In this document: one piece after another, positions 25,523-34,052 of the stretch
How positions within the stretch are numbered: the stretch's first letter is position 1
How the letters are laid out: each line of letters opens with the position of its first letter
Source of the DNA: Flavonifractor sp. An10
GTDB lineage: Bacteria; Bacillota; Clostridia; Oscillospirales; Oscillospiraceae
Direction of reading: 5' to 3'
Assembly (NCBI RefSeq): GCF_002161215.1
Contig: NZ_NFMB01000003.1
Coordinates: forward strand, 372,001 to 436,000
Length of the DNA stretch: 64,000 nt
The notes under the pieces: generated by a model
What the model saw: only the letters and a program-made list of their open reading frames with translations
The model's database searches: none
Told to the model about the DNA's origin: nothing
Position numbers and translations under genes: made by a program

Positions 25523-25802
25523 GGCTTATTACCTCCTTTGCAGCAACACAGCATACCGCAGAAGGGGAGAAATAGCCATGCCAACGGTGCAGAGTTAACA
25601 GAACATTATCATTTGCCTTTTCTTTGTTTTATGCGGCGCAGGATTTGCGTATCCTATGCAGGGAAGGGTGCTCCTAGCCCAAACGCCCCCACAGCGTCGG
25701 TTAAAAAGGCCGGAACCAGCTGAAAACACTGGATTTCTCAAATTGACGACCACCTAAAACCGCTGTCTGTGGTGAAAAGGTGCACCTTCCGCGAAAGCCG
25801 GA

Positions 25803-25825
25803 AAAGCCCCGCACCGCGGGGCTTT
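25803..25825. terminator. Hairpin between repeat copy B and the integrase
   Basis: AAAGCCCCGC / GCGGGGCTTT with a 3-nt loop, followed by CTTTTCC on the minus strand. It would stop transcripts arriving from the frl operon before the integrase gene. The same structure is at 36650-36672. The rest of 25523-25858 has no gene I can support. Confidence 0.65.
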
Positions 25826-25858
25826 GTGGCCGGTAGGTGGACGCTTGCGACCACCTAC

Positions 25859-26192
25859 CTTTATCCTAGTACGAAAATCGAACGCCCCCAGAGGGCCCAA
25901 ACAGGGCTTCCCGGAGGCGTTCTTCTGTTGGAATTGAATGTTCTGGATGGTCAGGATCACCGCGTCATGACTTGTCCAAGACAGCCACCGCCCCACACAC
26001 GGCCCAACGCTGTCCAAATACCCTCGACAGGGGCACCCGCCTCCATCCGCTCCGAAACCGGCACACAGGGCCCACACGGCCGTGACAGGGGTCTTCCTGT
26101 GGGCGTCTGCCCCTTCCCGGAGAGTGGGTGCGGGCCACGCCCGCAAAAGGCGTTTGGCGGCCGCTTACGGCAAGCCAGGTGCTCTGCTTGCC
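25859..26192 (+). repeat. Dispersed structured repeat, copy B
   Basis: Same block order as copy A. The first hairpin keeps GAACGCC / GGCGTTC outer arms; its inner arms are GGGCCC and GGGCTT, so two G-C pairs become G-U pairs, which keeps the fold only if the plus strand is the RNA. The right end (CAAGCCAGGTGCTCTGCTTG...) stops exactly at the stop codon of frlD on the opposite strand (26193-26195). Confidence 0.8.
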
Positions 26193-26990
26193 TTACCATG
26201 CCCCGGCATAGCCCAGGGTGACGCTACTGTTTTCGGCCCCCAGGGCCATGCAGGCTGGGATGTCCTCCCCCCGCATAAGGCCGTAGAGGAAGCCGGCAAT
26301 GAAGCTGTCTCCGGCGCCCATGGTGTCCACCACCGTGCAGGGCACGATGCCCCCCCGGTAAAACCGGCTCCCGTCAAAGGCCAGGCTGCCCCGCTCTCCC
26401 CGGGTGGCCACTACGAGCTCCGGTCCCTTGGTGTGGATGGCGCGGAGGATGTCCTCCAACTCCCTGTCTCCGGCGGAGTCGTTGGAGAAAAAGGCGTAGT
26501 CCACCCAGGGCAAGGCCTTTTCCGCCGCCGGGTCCTCCGGCCGGTTGGCGCAGTCGAAGGCCACCGGTACCCCCCGGGTCTTCAACCGGGGCAGGTCGCC
26601 CTCCACCCGGCCCCACAAACCGGACACCACCAAGTCGTGGCCACAGAGGAAGTCCACGTCCTCCTCCGTCAGGCGGAAGTTCTCCATCACCCCCTCCTCG
26701 TAGTCACCGAACACCCGGTCTCCGTTTACGACCGTCACGTGGGACAGGGCGGTGGAGCCGGGCTCGGTGTGCAGGTGGGATACGTCCACCCCTTTGGCCG
26801 CCACAGCCTGCCGCATGAGTCTGCCATATTTGTCATCCCCCACCACGCCGGTATAGGAGGCGCTACCCCCCAGCCGCACGGTGTATACCGCAACATTCAC
26901 CGGGTTTCCGCCGGGGTAGGCGTCCCCCGTCTGGTCGTATAGGTCGATGCAGTTGTCCCCCACGGCGGCCAGCCTGATGTCGTCCTTCAT
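26193..26990 (-). CDS. frlD: Fructoselysine 6-kinase
   Basis: 265-aa PfkB/ribokinase-family kinase that phosphorylates fructoselysine at O6. Colinear with E. coli FrlD from AAVGDNCIDLYDQTGDAYPGGNPVNVAVYTVRLG at the N-terminus to the final YAGAW; the DRVFGDYEEGVM segment and the catalytic DTMGAGDSFIAGFLYGLM (Asp base) are conserved. ATG 26990 overlaps the frlC stop by 4 bp. Last gene of the frl operon. The stop codon abuts repeat copy B. Confidence 0.93.
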   Translation of the reverse strand: MKDDIRLAAVGDNCIDLYDQTGDAYPGGNPVNVAVYTVRLGGSASYTGVVGDDKYGRLMRQAVAAKGVDVSHLHTEPGSTALSHVTVVNGDRVFGDYEEGVMENFRLTEEDVDFLCGHDLVVSGLWGRVEGDLPRLKTRGVPVAFDCANRPEDPAAEKALPWVDYAFFSNDSAGDRELEDILRAIHTKGPELVVATRGERGSLAFDGSRFYRGGIVPCTVVDTMGAGDSFIAGFLYGLMRGEDIPACMALGAENSSVTLGYAGAW

Positions 26991-27847
26991 AGCTTCCTCC
27001 CAGCGCTTGTGCGCGTTTTTCGCAGATTTTCCGTCTCCATGGCCCGCACCCGCTCCAGGGCCCGGCGGGCATAGAGGGCGGGCTCGGACAGGTAGGCGGT
27101 GACCAGCTCGATGGTGGCCTTCCCCTGGTAGCCCCGCTCTGCCAGTTCCCTCAGAAGCTCCGGCAGAGGCAGGATCCCATCGCCGGGGATCAGATGATCG
27201 TCGCTGTGCCCATCGGAGTCCACCAGGTGCAGATGGGCCAGCTTCTTCCCCAGAAGATCCAGATAGTTTTCCACTGGCTCCCCCGCTGCCGCTGGGGGCA
27301 CCACGTCGCACATGCCCAGCAAGCAGGGAGAATCTACCTCCTCCAGGGCCTGAGCCAGCTCCCCGGCGGTGGTGCACAGGTTACTCTCCCATGGGGTAAG
27401 GCTCTCCAGCAGAATTTTATGATCCAGTGCCTCCGCTCTGTCCGCCAAACGGCGCAGGCTCTCCACCAGCCGGGCCCACAGCGCCCGCCGGGGCACGCTA
27501 TATCCCCCGTGGCCCACGGAGATGAGGGTGTACTCAGCCCCTAGGGCCTTCCCCATCTCCAGACACAGCTCCAAATATTCCATGCTGTCCTCCCACTGGG
27601 CGCGTCCTCCGGCCATATAGTTGTAGGGGTAGGCGTTGTGTTCCGGCGTGTAGACGTATACAGGCATCTGGTATTTTTCCACCATAGACCGGATTTCTGC
27701 CACACCGCCCAGCCGGAGATCCGGGGCGAAGGCGTGGGGGCGGCCTCCCCAAAGCTCGATATAGTCATACCCCAGCCGCCCGGCATCGGAAAAGGCCCGC
27801 TCCAGGGGATAGCGCTGATAGCCGCTGGTAAACATACCCAGTTCCAT
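26987..27847 (-). CDS. frlC: Fructoselysine 3-epimerase
   Basis: 286-aa TIM-barrel enzyme of the xylose isomerase-like/AP endonuclease 2 family that interconverts fructoselysine and psicoselysine. Closely follows E. coli FrlC: MFTSGYQRYPLERAFSDAGRLGYDYIELWGGRPHAFAPDL, YTLISVGHGGY, HLHLVDSDGHSDDHLIPGDG (metal-binding His/Asp) and ATIELVTAYLSEPALYARRALER. ATG 27847 after GGGAGGACGAA. The C-terminal tail ENLRKTRTSAGRKL is extra compared with E. coli. Confidence 0.93.
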   Translation of the reverse strand: MELGMFTSGYQRYPLERAFSDAGRLGYDYIELWGGRPHAFAPDLRLGGVAEIRSMVEKYQMPVYVYTPEHNAYPYNYMAGGRAQWEDSMEYLELCLEMGKALGAEYTLISVGHGGYSVPRRALWARLVESLRRLADRAEALDHKILLESLTPWESNLCTTAGELAQALEEVDSPCLLGMCDVVPPAAAGEPVENYLDLLGKKLAHLHLVDSDGHSDDHLIPGDGILPLPELLRELAERGYQGKATIELVTAYLSEPALYARRALERVRAMETENLRKTRTSAGRKL

Positions 27848-27908
27848 TTCGTCCTCCCGAAAAGGGCGGCCCCGAAGGCTGTTCGGGGCCGCCCTTTGAT
27901 GGCGTGAC

Positions 27909-28904
27909 TCAGTAATCCAGCCGCCGGTAGTAGCGCCGGATCTCCATAGGATGGCAGTTGATGGCCTCCATGTGAGCGTCAATGCGCTGGGTGACGGCGT
28001 GGGTCACCAGATGGGACAGGTTTCCCCGATACTTGTCGTCGATACCGGGCAGAGCGTAGTCCCTGGAGTCGATGACGGTATAGTTGGCACACACGCGGGG
28101 CAGGAACTTCACCACCCGCTCGCCGAGGGGCCGCTGGGCATCCTCTCCCACAAACACGGTCACCGGGGTGTCCCGATCCACGATTTCCAGCATGCCGTGG
28201 AAGAACTCGGCGGCGTGGATGCTCTTGGTGCGGATCCAGTGCTGCTCCTCCCAGTAACACATGGCGTAGGAGTAGGTGGAACCGTACTGGTTGCCAGCGC
28301 CCACGAAGTAGTGGAGCCTGTCATCGTGGTGCTTCTGGGCGAACTCCAGGCCGAAGGCGTCGGCGGCCTTCTCCACTTCCACCAGATCCCGGGCCAGATG
28401 GGCATCCAGTTGGGCGTAGTACTCGTCGTACTCCGGGAACTCCCCCCGGTTGTACATAAACCGGTCGGCCACCATGAAGAACTTCAGCTGCTCATTGGCG
28501 GGGTAAGCGATCTCCCAGTCCACCATTCCAGCCAGCTGGGCGGTCTCCACGTCGATAAAACCCAGCACCCTGGCACCGGCGGCCTTGACTTTCTCCACGC
28601 CCCGCACCATCTCCTCGGTGCTGCCGGTGACGGAGGAGATCACTACAATGGTTCCATCCCCCACCCGCCGGCTGCCGGTGGTCAGGTACTCCGCCGCGTT
28701 CTCCACAAAGAGCTCCAGGTCGGAGCGCTCCTTCATGTGGACCTCGGCCTGGAGGCAGGAGGCCCAGGTGCCCCCGATGCCCAGCCAGCATAGGTTGCGG
28801 AACCCCTTCTCACAGATCTCGTCCACAATGGCCTCGATCCGCTGCCGCAGGGCCAAGGCCCCCTGTACGCTGGCAATCTGTTTTTCCTCGTCAAATTTCA
28901 GCAT
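27909..28904 (-). CDS. frlB: Fructoselysine-6-phosphate deglycase (SIS domain)
   Basis: 331-aa protein with two SIS sugar-isomerase domains that splits fructoselysine 6-phosphate into lysine and glucose 6-phosphate. Seen: LCWLGIGGTWAS and VVISSVTGSTEEMVRGVEKVKAAGARVLGF in the first domain, HAAEFFHGMLEIVDRDTPVTVFVGED (the catalytic His/Glu region, compare FRHGPLEIVEPGVPF of E. coli FrlB) in the second, and the family ending RRYYRRLDY. ATG 28904 after GAGGAGG. Assignment among SIS enzymes rests on the frlC/frlD neighbours and that ending. Confidence 0.88.
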   Translation of the reverse strand: MLKFDEEKQIASVQGALALRQRIEAIVDEICEKGFRNLCWLGIGGTWASCLQAEVHMKERSDLELFVENAAEYLTTGSRRVGDGTIVVISSVTGSTEEMVRGVEKVKAAGARVLGFIDVETAQLAGMVDWEIAYPANEQLKFFMVADRFMYNRGEFPEYDEYYAQLDAHLARDLVEVEKAADAFGLEFAQKHHDDRLHYFVGAGNQYGSTYSYAMCYWEEQHWIRTKSIHAAEFFHGMLEIVDRDTPVTVFVGEDAQRPLGERVVKFLPRVCANYTVIDSRDYALPGIDDKYRGNLSHLVTHAVTQRIDAHMEAINCHPMEIRRYYRRLDY

Positions 28905-28926
28905 AGAGTCCTCCTCGGCTGGCGGT

Positions 28927-30024
28927 TTACTCGCCGACCTTCAGCATCTGATAGTAGTCGTTGTAGATGGTCAGGGCCTCGCCCACATCCTCCTGGAAGA
29001 ACACATTCTCTTTGTAATCGAAATCCTTGGAGGGGTCGTTGCGGTAGGACTCGGGGGCGGCGGCCACAGCGGCGTCGTTGGGGCAGAAGTAGGGGAATTC
29101 CTCCAGGTTCTGGGCCATGACCTCGGGGTCGCAGATATAGTCCAGGAACTTATATGCCAGGTCGGTGTGCTTGGCGCCGGTGGGGATAACATACATGTCA
29201 AAGCCCAGCTGCACCGCGTCGTCGGTGAAGGGGGCCACAGTCAGGGGGCTGTCCGCGCCGCCGGTCTCGGCAAAGGCCCAGGAGGCGTTGCCATCATAGG
29301 TGAAGGCCACGCTGGCGGTGCCGTTGGTCAGGTTCTGCTCGGCGTTGCCGTAGGCCACCACGTTGTCGTTGTACTTCACCAGCCACTCATAGGCCTCGGC
29401 CAGCTCCTCCTCGTTCTCGGAGTTGGGGTCGTAGCCCAGGGCCACCAGGGCCATGGGGAACAGGTTGCGGGCGCCGTCGATGGAGGTGATCTGCCCCTTC
29501 AGGGCGGGGTCGATCAGGTCGTTGTAGCAGGTGATCTCGATGGGGCAGGTCTCGGTGTTGTACACCACATAGATGTAGTTGCCCAGGTAGGGGATGCTGT
29601 GGTTAGGGGAGGACCAGTAGGCGGGGTTGATGTTGGAGGAGTTGGGGATGCGGGACAGGTCCAGCTCCTCCACGTAGCCGCCGGCGATCAGGGACTCCAT
29701 GTAGGCGTCGCAGGTCATGATCAGGTCGTACTGGTCGCCGCCGCCGGAGGTGAGCCGGGTGACGGCGTCGGCGTTGTCGCTCATGTAGGAGATGTTGACG
29801 GTGCAGTTGTTGGCCTCCTCAAAGTCGGAGACCACCTGGTCGGAGATGTACTGCTGCCACATGTAGATGTTCAGCTCGGTGCTGGCGGTCTCCTCGCCGG
29901 TGGGGGTCTCGGCGGCGGGGGTCTCCCCGGAGGGGGGCTCGGCGGCGGGCTCGTTGCCGCCGCCGCAGGCGGCCAGGGCCAGAGCCATGGTCAGGGCCAG
30001 GATCAGTGCAAGAAACCGTTTCAT
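28927..30024 (-). CDS. ABC transporter substrate-binding lipoprotein (PotD/F-like), predicted fructoselysine receptor
   Basis: 365 aa. Lipoprotein signal MKRFLALILALTMALALAACGGG with lipobox LAAC at residue 20, then an acidic Pro/Glu/Thr linker to about residue 48, then a type-2 periplasmic-binding fold (ELNIYMWQQYISDQVVSDFEEANNCTVNISYMSDN) as in polyamine and spermidine receptors. Position between frlB and the permeases makes an Amadori compound the likely ligand; polyamines cannot be excluded. ATG 30024 after AAGGAGGCAGAC. Confidence 0.88.
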   Translation of the reverse strand: MKRFLALILALTMALALAACGGGNEPAAEPPSGETPAAETPTGEETASTELNIYMWQQYISDQVVSDFEEANNCTVNISYMSDNADAVTRLTSGGGDQYDLIMTCDAYMESLIAGGYVEELDLSRIPNSSNINPAYWSSPNHSIPYLGNYIYVVYNTETCPIEITCYNDLIDPALKGQITSIDGARNLFPMALVALGYDPNSENEEELAEAYEWLVKYNDNVVAYGNAEQNLTNGTASVAFTYDGNASWAFAETGGADSPLTVAPFTDDAVQLGFDMYVIPTGAKHTDLAYKFLDYICDPEVMAQNLEEFPYFCPNDAAVAAAPESYRNDPSKDFDYKENVFFQEDVGEALTIYNDYYQMLKVGE

Positions 30025-30103
30025 TTGTCTGCCTCCTTGTGATGTTTGGTTGAGACTGCTTCTATGCCGTATCCGCCGCGTCCTCCCGCGGCGGGGTGGG
30101 CCG

Positions 30104-30931
30104 TTACCGGGCGGCCGCCTTCTCCCTCCTGCGGAGCAGGGCCTTGACGCCGTTGCTCAGCAGCATGGCGGCCACGATCACCAGGATCATGATGGTGGTC
30201 AGGGCGTTGACGTCGGGGGTGACGCCGGTGCGGTTCATGGACAGGATCAGCACCGGCAGGGTGGAGTTGCGGGCGCCGGAGAGCATGTTGCTCATGACCA
30301 CGTCGTCGATGGACAGGGTGAAGGACAGGAAGGCGGCGGACATGATGCCGGGCACCATGCTGGGCAGGGTGACCCGCAGGAAGGTCTGGATGCGGTTAGC
30401 CCCCAGATCCATGGAGGCCTCCTCCAGTTCGTAGCCGTCGCCGCTGATGCGTCCCTTAATGGTGACCACCGCGTAGGGGATGCAGAAGGTACAGTGGCCC
30501 ACCAGGATGGATCCCAGCCCAAGGGACAGGCCCACGTTCATGAAGATGATGAGCAGGGCCACGGCCAGCACGATCTCGGGCACGATGATGGGCACGTAGA
30601 GCATGCTGTTGATGAAGCGCTTGCCCCTGAACTCGTACCGCTTCAGGCCCAGGGCGCCCAGGGTGCCGATGACCACCGAGATCACCGTGGCCAGCACCGC
30701 GATGACCAGGGAGTACCACAGGCTGCCGATGAGGGCGTCGTTCTCCAGCAGCTTGCCGTACCACTGGGTGGTGAAGCCGTTCCAGTAGAAGTTGTACTTC
30801 TGGTCGTTGAAGGAGAAGACCATCATCACCGCCACGGGGATGTAGAGCACGGTGTAGATGAGGATGGCGTACACGTCGCCCAGAATGCCGAGGCGCCGCT
30901 TGCGCCGCTGAGTCTTGGACAGGGCCGCCAT
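30104..30931 (-). CDS. ABC transporter permease, PotC-like
   Basis: 275-aa inner-membrane permease with about six hydrophobic segments and the EAA loop EASMDLGANRIQTFLRVTLPSMVPGIMSAAFL that contacts the ATPase. Positively charged start (MAALSKTQRRKRRLGI). One base separates it from the PotB-like gene. Heterodimer partner of the next permease. Confidence 0.9.
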   Translation of the reverse strand: MAALSKTQRRKRRLGILGDVYAILIYTVLYIPVAVMMVFSFNDQKYNFYWNGFTTQWYGKLLENDALIGSLWYSLVIAVLATVISVVIGTLGALGLKRYEFRGKRFINSMLYVPIIVPEIVLAVALLIIFMNVGLSLGLGSILVGHCTFCIPYAVVTIKGRISGDGYELEEASMDLGANRIQTFLRVTLPSMVPGIMSAAFLSFTLSIDDVVMSNMLSGARNSTLPVLILSMNRTGVTPDVNALTTIMILVIVAAMLLSNGVKALLRRREKAAAR

Positions 30932-30932
30932 G

Positions 30933-31847
30933 TCACACCACCTCCATGTCTTCCAGCTTGGCGAAGCGGGTGTAGATGAAGATCAGCAGCCCGGTGATCA
31001 CCAGCAGCAGCACGGACAGGGCCGCGCCCAGGGGCCAGTTGCGGATGGCGCCGAACTGGTTCTTGATGATGTTGCCGATGTAGAGGACCTTGCCCCCGCC
31101 CAGCATGTCGGACACGGTGTAGATGCCCAGGGAGGGGATGAACACCAGGATCACGGCGGAGAAGATGCCGGGGAAGGTGAGGGGCAGGGTGATGCGGAAG
31201 AAGGTCTGCCGGGGGTTGGCCCCCAGGTCGGAGGAGGCCTCCAGCAGGGAGTTCTGCAATTTCTCAATGGTGCTGTACAGGGGGAGCACCGCGAAGGGGA
31301 GCATGTTGGTCACCAGGCCCAGCATCACCAGGGGGTCGGTGTAGATGAAGGTGATGGGCCCGCTGGTGATGCCCGCCCACTGGAGGAAGGTGTTCACCGG
31401 GCCGCTGGTCTGGAAGAGGAGCAGCCAGCTGTTCAGCCGCATCAGGGAGTTGGTCCAGAAGGGGATCATGATGAGCATGATCAGCTTGGAGGCCACCTCC
31501 GGCGGCTTGCGGGCGATGTAGTAGGCGAAGGGGTAGCCCAGCAGCAGGCAGGCCACGGTGGTGAACAGGGCCACCTGGAGGGACTTGACGATGACCTTGA
31601 AGTAGATGCTGTCCAGCAGGGTCTGATAGCTTTCCAGAGAGAACTCGTACACCACATCGCCGAAGACGCCCCGGGACATGAAGCTGACATAGATGATGTA
31701 GAGCATGGGGATGGTGACGAAGAGCACCATCCACGCCGACACCGGCCCGGCCTGGGCCAGAGCGGGGATGGTCTTGCGGCGCACGTCCCGCCGGCGGTTG
31801 ATGGCCTCCAGCTCGCCGGCGCCGGCGTTTGGCTTGTGACGGCTCAT
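30933..31847 (-). CDS. ABC transporter permease, PotB-like
   Basis: 304-aa permease; EAA loop EASSDLGANPRQTFFRITLPLTFPGIFSAVILVF near residue 215. About six membrane segments after a basic N-terminal tail (RRDVRRKTIPALAQ). Thirteen bases after the ATPase gene. Confidence 0.9.
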   Translation of the reverse strand: MSRHKPNAGAGELEAINRRRDVRRKTIPALAQAGPVSAWMVLFVTIPMLYIIYVSFMSRGVFGDVVYEFSLESYQTLLDSIYFKVIVKSLQVALFTTVACLLLGYPFAYYIARKPPEVASKLIMLIMIPFWTNSLMRLNSWLLLFQTSGPVNTFLQWAGITSGPITFIYTDPLVMLGLVTNMLPFAVLPLYSTIEKLQNSLLEASSDLGANPRQTFFRITLPLTFPGIFSAVILVFIPSLGIYTVSDMLGGGKVLYIGNIIKNQFGAIRNWPLGAALSVLLLVITGLLIFIYTRFAKLEDMEVV

Positions 31848-31860
31848 TTCCGCGCCCCCT

Positions 31861-32940
31861 TTACTGGGCGGCGGCCGACTTCTTGATGGCCACCGATTTT
31901 TCCGGGCTCCAGCGGAGGAAGAGCTGCTCCCCCTCCCGCAGGCCGTAGTCCTGCTCGAACCGGGAGAACTTGACCTCCTGGCCGTCCCGCAGGTCCAGGG
32001 CGGTCTTGACTACCGTGCCCATATAGGTGAAGTCCTTCAGGATAGCCGGCAGATCGAAGCCCTCCGCCGGCGCCAGGCCGTACTCCAGGTGCTCCGGACG
32101 GACAGATACATGCATCTCCTCGCCAACCTGGAACCCCTTGCCGCGTGTGGTGAGCATTCCGGACGGGGTTTCCACCCGCAGCAGGTCCCCCTCCACCGCC
32201 TTCACCGTGCCGTCGAAAATGTTGGACTCCCCGATGAATCCGGCTACAAAGCGGGTCTTCGGATGGTCATAGATCTCCATGGGCACGTCCAGCTGTTCGA
32301 TCACACCGCCATTCATGACGGCAATGCGGTCGGACATGGTGAGGGCCTCTTCCTGGTCATGGGTGACATAGACGAAGGTGATGCCCAGCTTTTTCTGAAG
32401 GCGCTTGAGCTCAATCTGCATCTGCTTGCGCAGCTTGAGATCCAGGGCGCCCAGCGGCTCATCCAGCAGCAGCACTTTGGGGTTGTTGATCAGGGCCCGT
32501 GCGATGGCCACCCGCTGCTTCTGCCCGCCGGACAGTGCGTCCGGCTTGCGCTTTTCAAAGCCAGCCAGCTGCACCAGGGCGAGCATCTCGGTCACACGGC
32601 GCTGGATCTCGTCCTTGGGAACCTTTTTGATGGTCAAACCGTAGGCCACGTTGTCAAACACTGTCATGTGGGGGAACAGGGAGTAATTCTGGAACACGGT
32701 GTTCACGTCCCGCTGATAGGGCTCCTTGCTCTCCACCCGTTCCCCCTGCACCTTGATGATGCCGGAGGTGGCATCCTCAAACCCGGCGATCATCCGCAGG
32801 GTGGTGGTCTTGCCGCAGCCGGAGGGCCCCAGCAGGGTGAGGAACTCCCCCTCCTGGATCTCCATATTCATTTTTCGTACCACTAGGTTGCTCCCGAACC
32901 GTTTCTCCACGTTGATCAGGGATACAATACTCTCTGCCAT
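31861..32940 (-). CDS. ABC transporter ATPase, PotA-like
   Basis: 359-aa ATP-binding subunit: Walker A GPSGCGKTT (about residue 38), Q-loop TVFQNYSLFP, signature LSGGQKQRVAIARAL, Walker B VLLLDEPLGALD, H-loop VTHDQ, then a TOBE domain (about 275-350). First gene of the frl operon. Start chosen at ATG 32940, 9 bp after GAGGTGAGA; a longer in-frame start 12 codons upstream has no such site. Confidence 0.93.
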   Translation of the reverse strand: MAESIVSLINVEKRFGSNLVVRKMNMEIQEGEFLTLLGPSGCGKTTTLRMIAGFEDATSGIIKVQGERVESKEPYQRDVNTVFQNYSLFPHMTVFDNVAYGLTIKKVPKDEIQRRVTEMLALVQLAGFEKRKPDALSGGQKQRVAIARALINNPKVLLLDEPLGALDLKLRKQMQIELKRLQKKLGITFVYVTHDQEEALTMSDRIAVMNGGVIEQLDVPMEIYDHPKTRFVAGFIGESNIFDGTVKAVEGDLLRVETPSGMLTTRGKGFQVGEEMHVSVRPEHLEYGLAPAEGFDLPAILKDFTYMGTVVKTALDLRDGQEVKFSRFEQDYGLREGEQLFLRWSPEKSVAIKKSAAAQ

Positions 32941-33026
32941 GCCCGATCTCACCTCATTTTTGGTTAAAAGCCGCAAAAATCCAGGCGGAAACCGGGTGGT
33001 TTTCCTCCGCCTCTCTCTTTGCCTGC

Positions 33027-33055
33027 ATCATAGCATATCTTCCCAGGGATAGCAA
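33027..33055 (-). promoter_or_regulatory. Probable promoter of the frl operon
   Basis: On the minus strand TTGCTA (33055-33050), 17-bp spacer, TATGAT (33032-33027), 87 bp before the ATPase start. About 30 bp upstream of the -35 lies GGTATGCTTTT (reverse strand 33092-33082), which recurs at the divergent GntR promoter. Confidence 0.55.
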
Positions 33056-33225
33056 TCTCTTTTTACAGATAAGCAAAAAATAAAAGCATACCAATTTGTA
33101 ATTTTAAATATTCTTTGTGCTCCACAGCTTTTGCAGTTGGAAAAAAACTGAAGAAACGCCGGACTTTTTCCTGCAGGCCGGAGCAGAATTGGACTGAAAT
33201 CACCTTCACCTGCCTGGATGCGCCA

Positions 33226-33254
33226 TTGTCAGATCTTTGGAAATGTGGTATGCT
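33226..33254 (+). promoter_or_regulatory. Probable promoter of the GntR regulator pair
   Basis: TTGTCA (33226-33231), 17-bp spacer, TATGCT (33249-33254). The -10 lies inside GGTATGCTTTT, the 11-mer shared with the frl side, so one regulator could control both directions. Confidence 0.55.
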
Positions 33255-33299
33255 TTTGACAGATTTTCCGGCCCGGGGCCGGAGGAGGAGCGATGATGA

Positions 33300-34052
33300 A
33301 TGGAGGAATATAAGCTCAGGCCGGGTGCCCGGGCGCGGGAACTGCTGGAGGGCTTCCTGGTGGAGTACGGCCTGGCGCCGGGGGATCGTCTGCCCTCTGA
33401 GCGGGCACTGAGCCAGCGCTGGGGGCTGAGCCGCTCCACCCTCCGCAACGCTCTGTCCCTGATGGAAGAGGATGGAACCCTCCGCTCCCGGATCGGGGCA
33501 GGCACCTTCGTGGCTCCGGCCAAATACACCCGCAGCCTCCAAGGCCTGCTGTCCATGAGTCAGTCAGCCGCGGGACAGGGGCGTACCGTGACCACCCGCC
33601 TGCTGCGGCTGGAGCAGGCAGAGTGCGACAAGCATCTGGCAAAGCGATTTGGCCAAATGTTGGGCTATCCGCTTTATAAAATCGTGCGCCTGCGCTCGGT
33701 GGATGGGGAGCCGGTGATGATTGAGACATCCTATATCCCCGCAGGGCGTGTTCCCGGCCTGGAAAAGAAGGATCTGGAGCACCAGTCCCTCTTCGCTATA
33801 CTAGAGGAGGACTATGGCGTGATTCCCCGGGAGGGCGATGAAAAAATCGGCATCACTTATGCCACGGATGAGGAAGCTGCACTGATGGGGGTGGAACCGG
33901 AGTCTCCCCTATTCTGGATTGTCAGTACTACCTACGACCAGGGCGGACAGATGATGGAGTACTGCCGGGCAGCAGCCCGGCCGGACCGCCTGCGTATCAC
34001 CACGGTTATGGAGCGTAAATTGGAAGGGGCGATAACTGAATATGAGGCATGA
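33300..34052 (+). CDS. GntR/HutC-family regulator 1 of the frl island
   Basis: 250 aa: N-terminal winged helix (LEGFLVEYGLAPGDRLPSERALSQRWGLSRSTLRNALSLMEEDGTLRSRIGAGTFV, residues about 14-70) and a C-terminal UTRA ligand domain (VRLRSVDGEPVMIETSYIPAGRVPGLEKKDL). UTRA domains sense sugar phosphates or related metabolites; FrlR of other bacteria belongs to this family. ATG 33300 after GGAGGAGGAG. Divergent from the frl operon and overlapping the second regulator by 11 bp. Confidence 0.9.
   Translation: MEEYKLRPGARARELLEGFLVEYGLAPGDRLPSERALSQRWGLSRSTLRNALSLMEEDGTLRSRIGAGTFVAPAKYTRSLQGLLSMSQSAAGQGRTVTTRLLRLEQAECDKHLAKRFGQMLGYPLYKIVRLRSVDGEPVMIETSYIPAGRVPGLEKKDLEHQSLFAILEEDYGVIPREGDEKIGITYATDEEAALMGVEPESPLFWIVSTTYDQGGQMMEYCRAAARPDRLRITTVMERKLEGAITEYEA

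Noticed and set aside
28585-30042. 485-aa plus-strand open frame opposite frlB and the binding protein; similar frames at 46654-47757, 50139-51608, 52494-53756 and 57907-60159
   Set aside because: All are Val/Gly/His-rich antisense shadows of strong genes with no ribosome site or family match.
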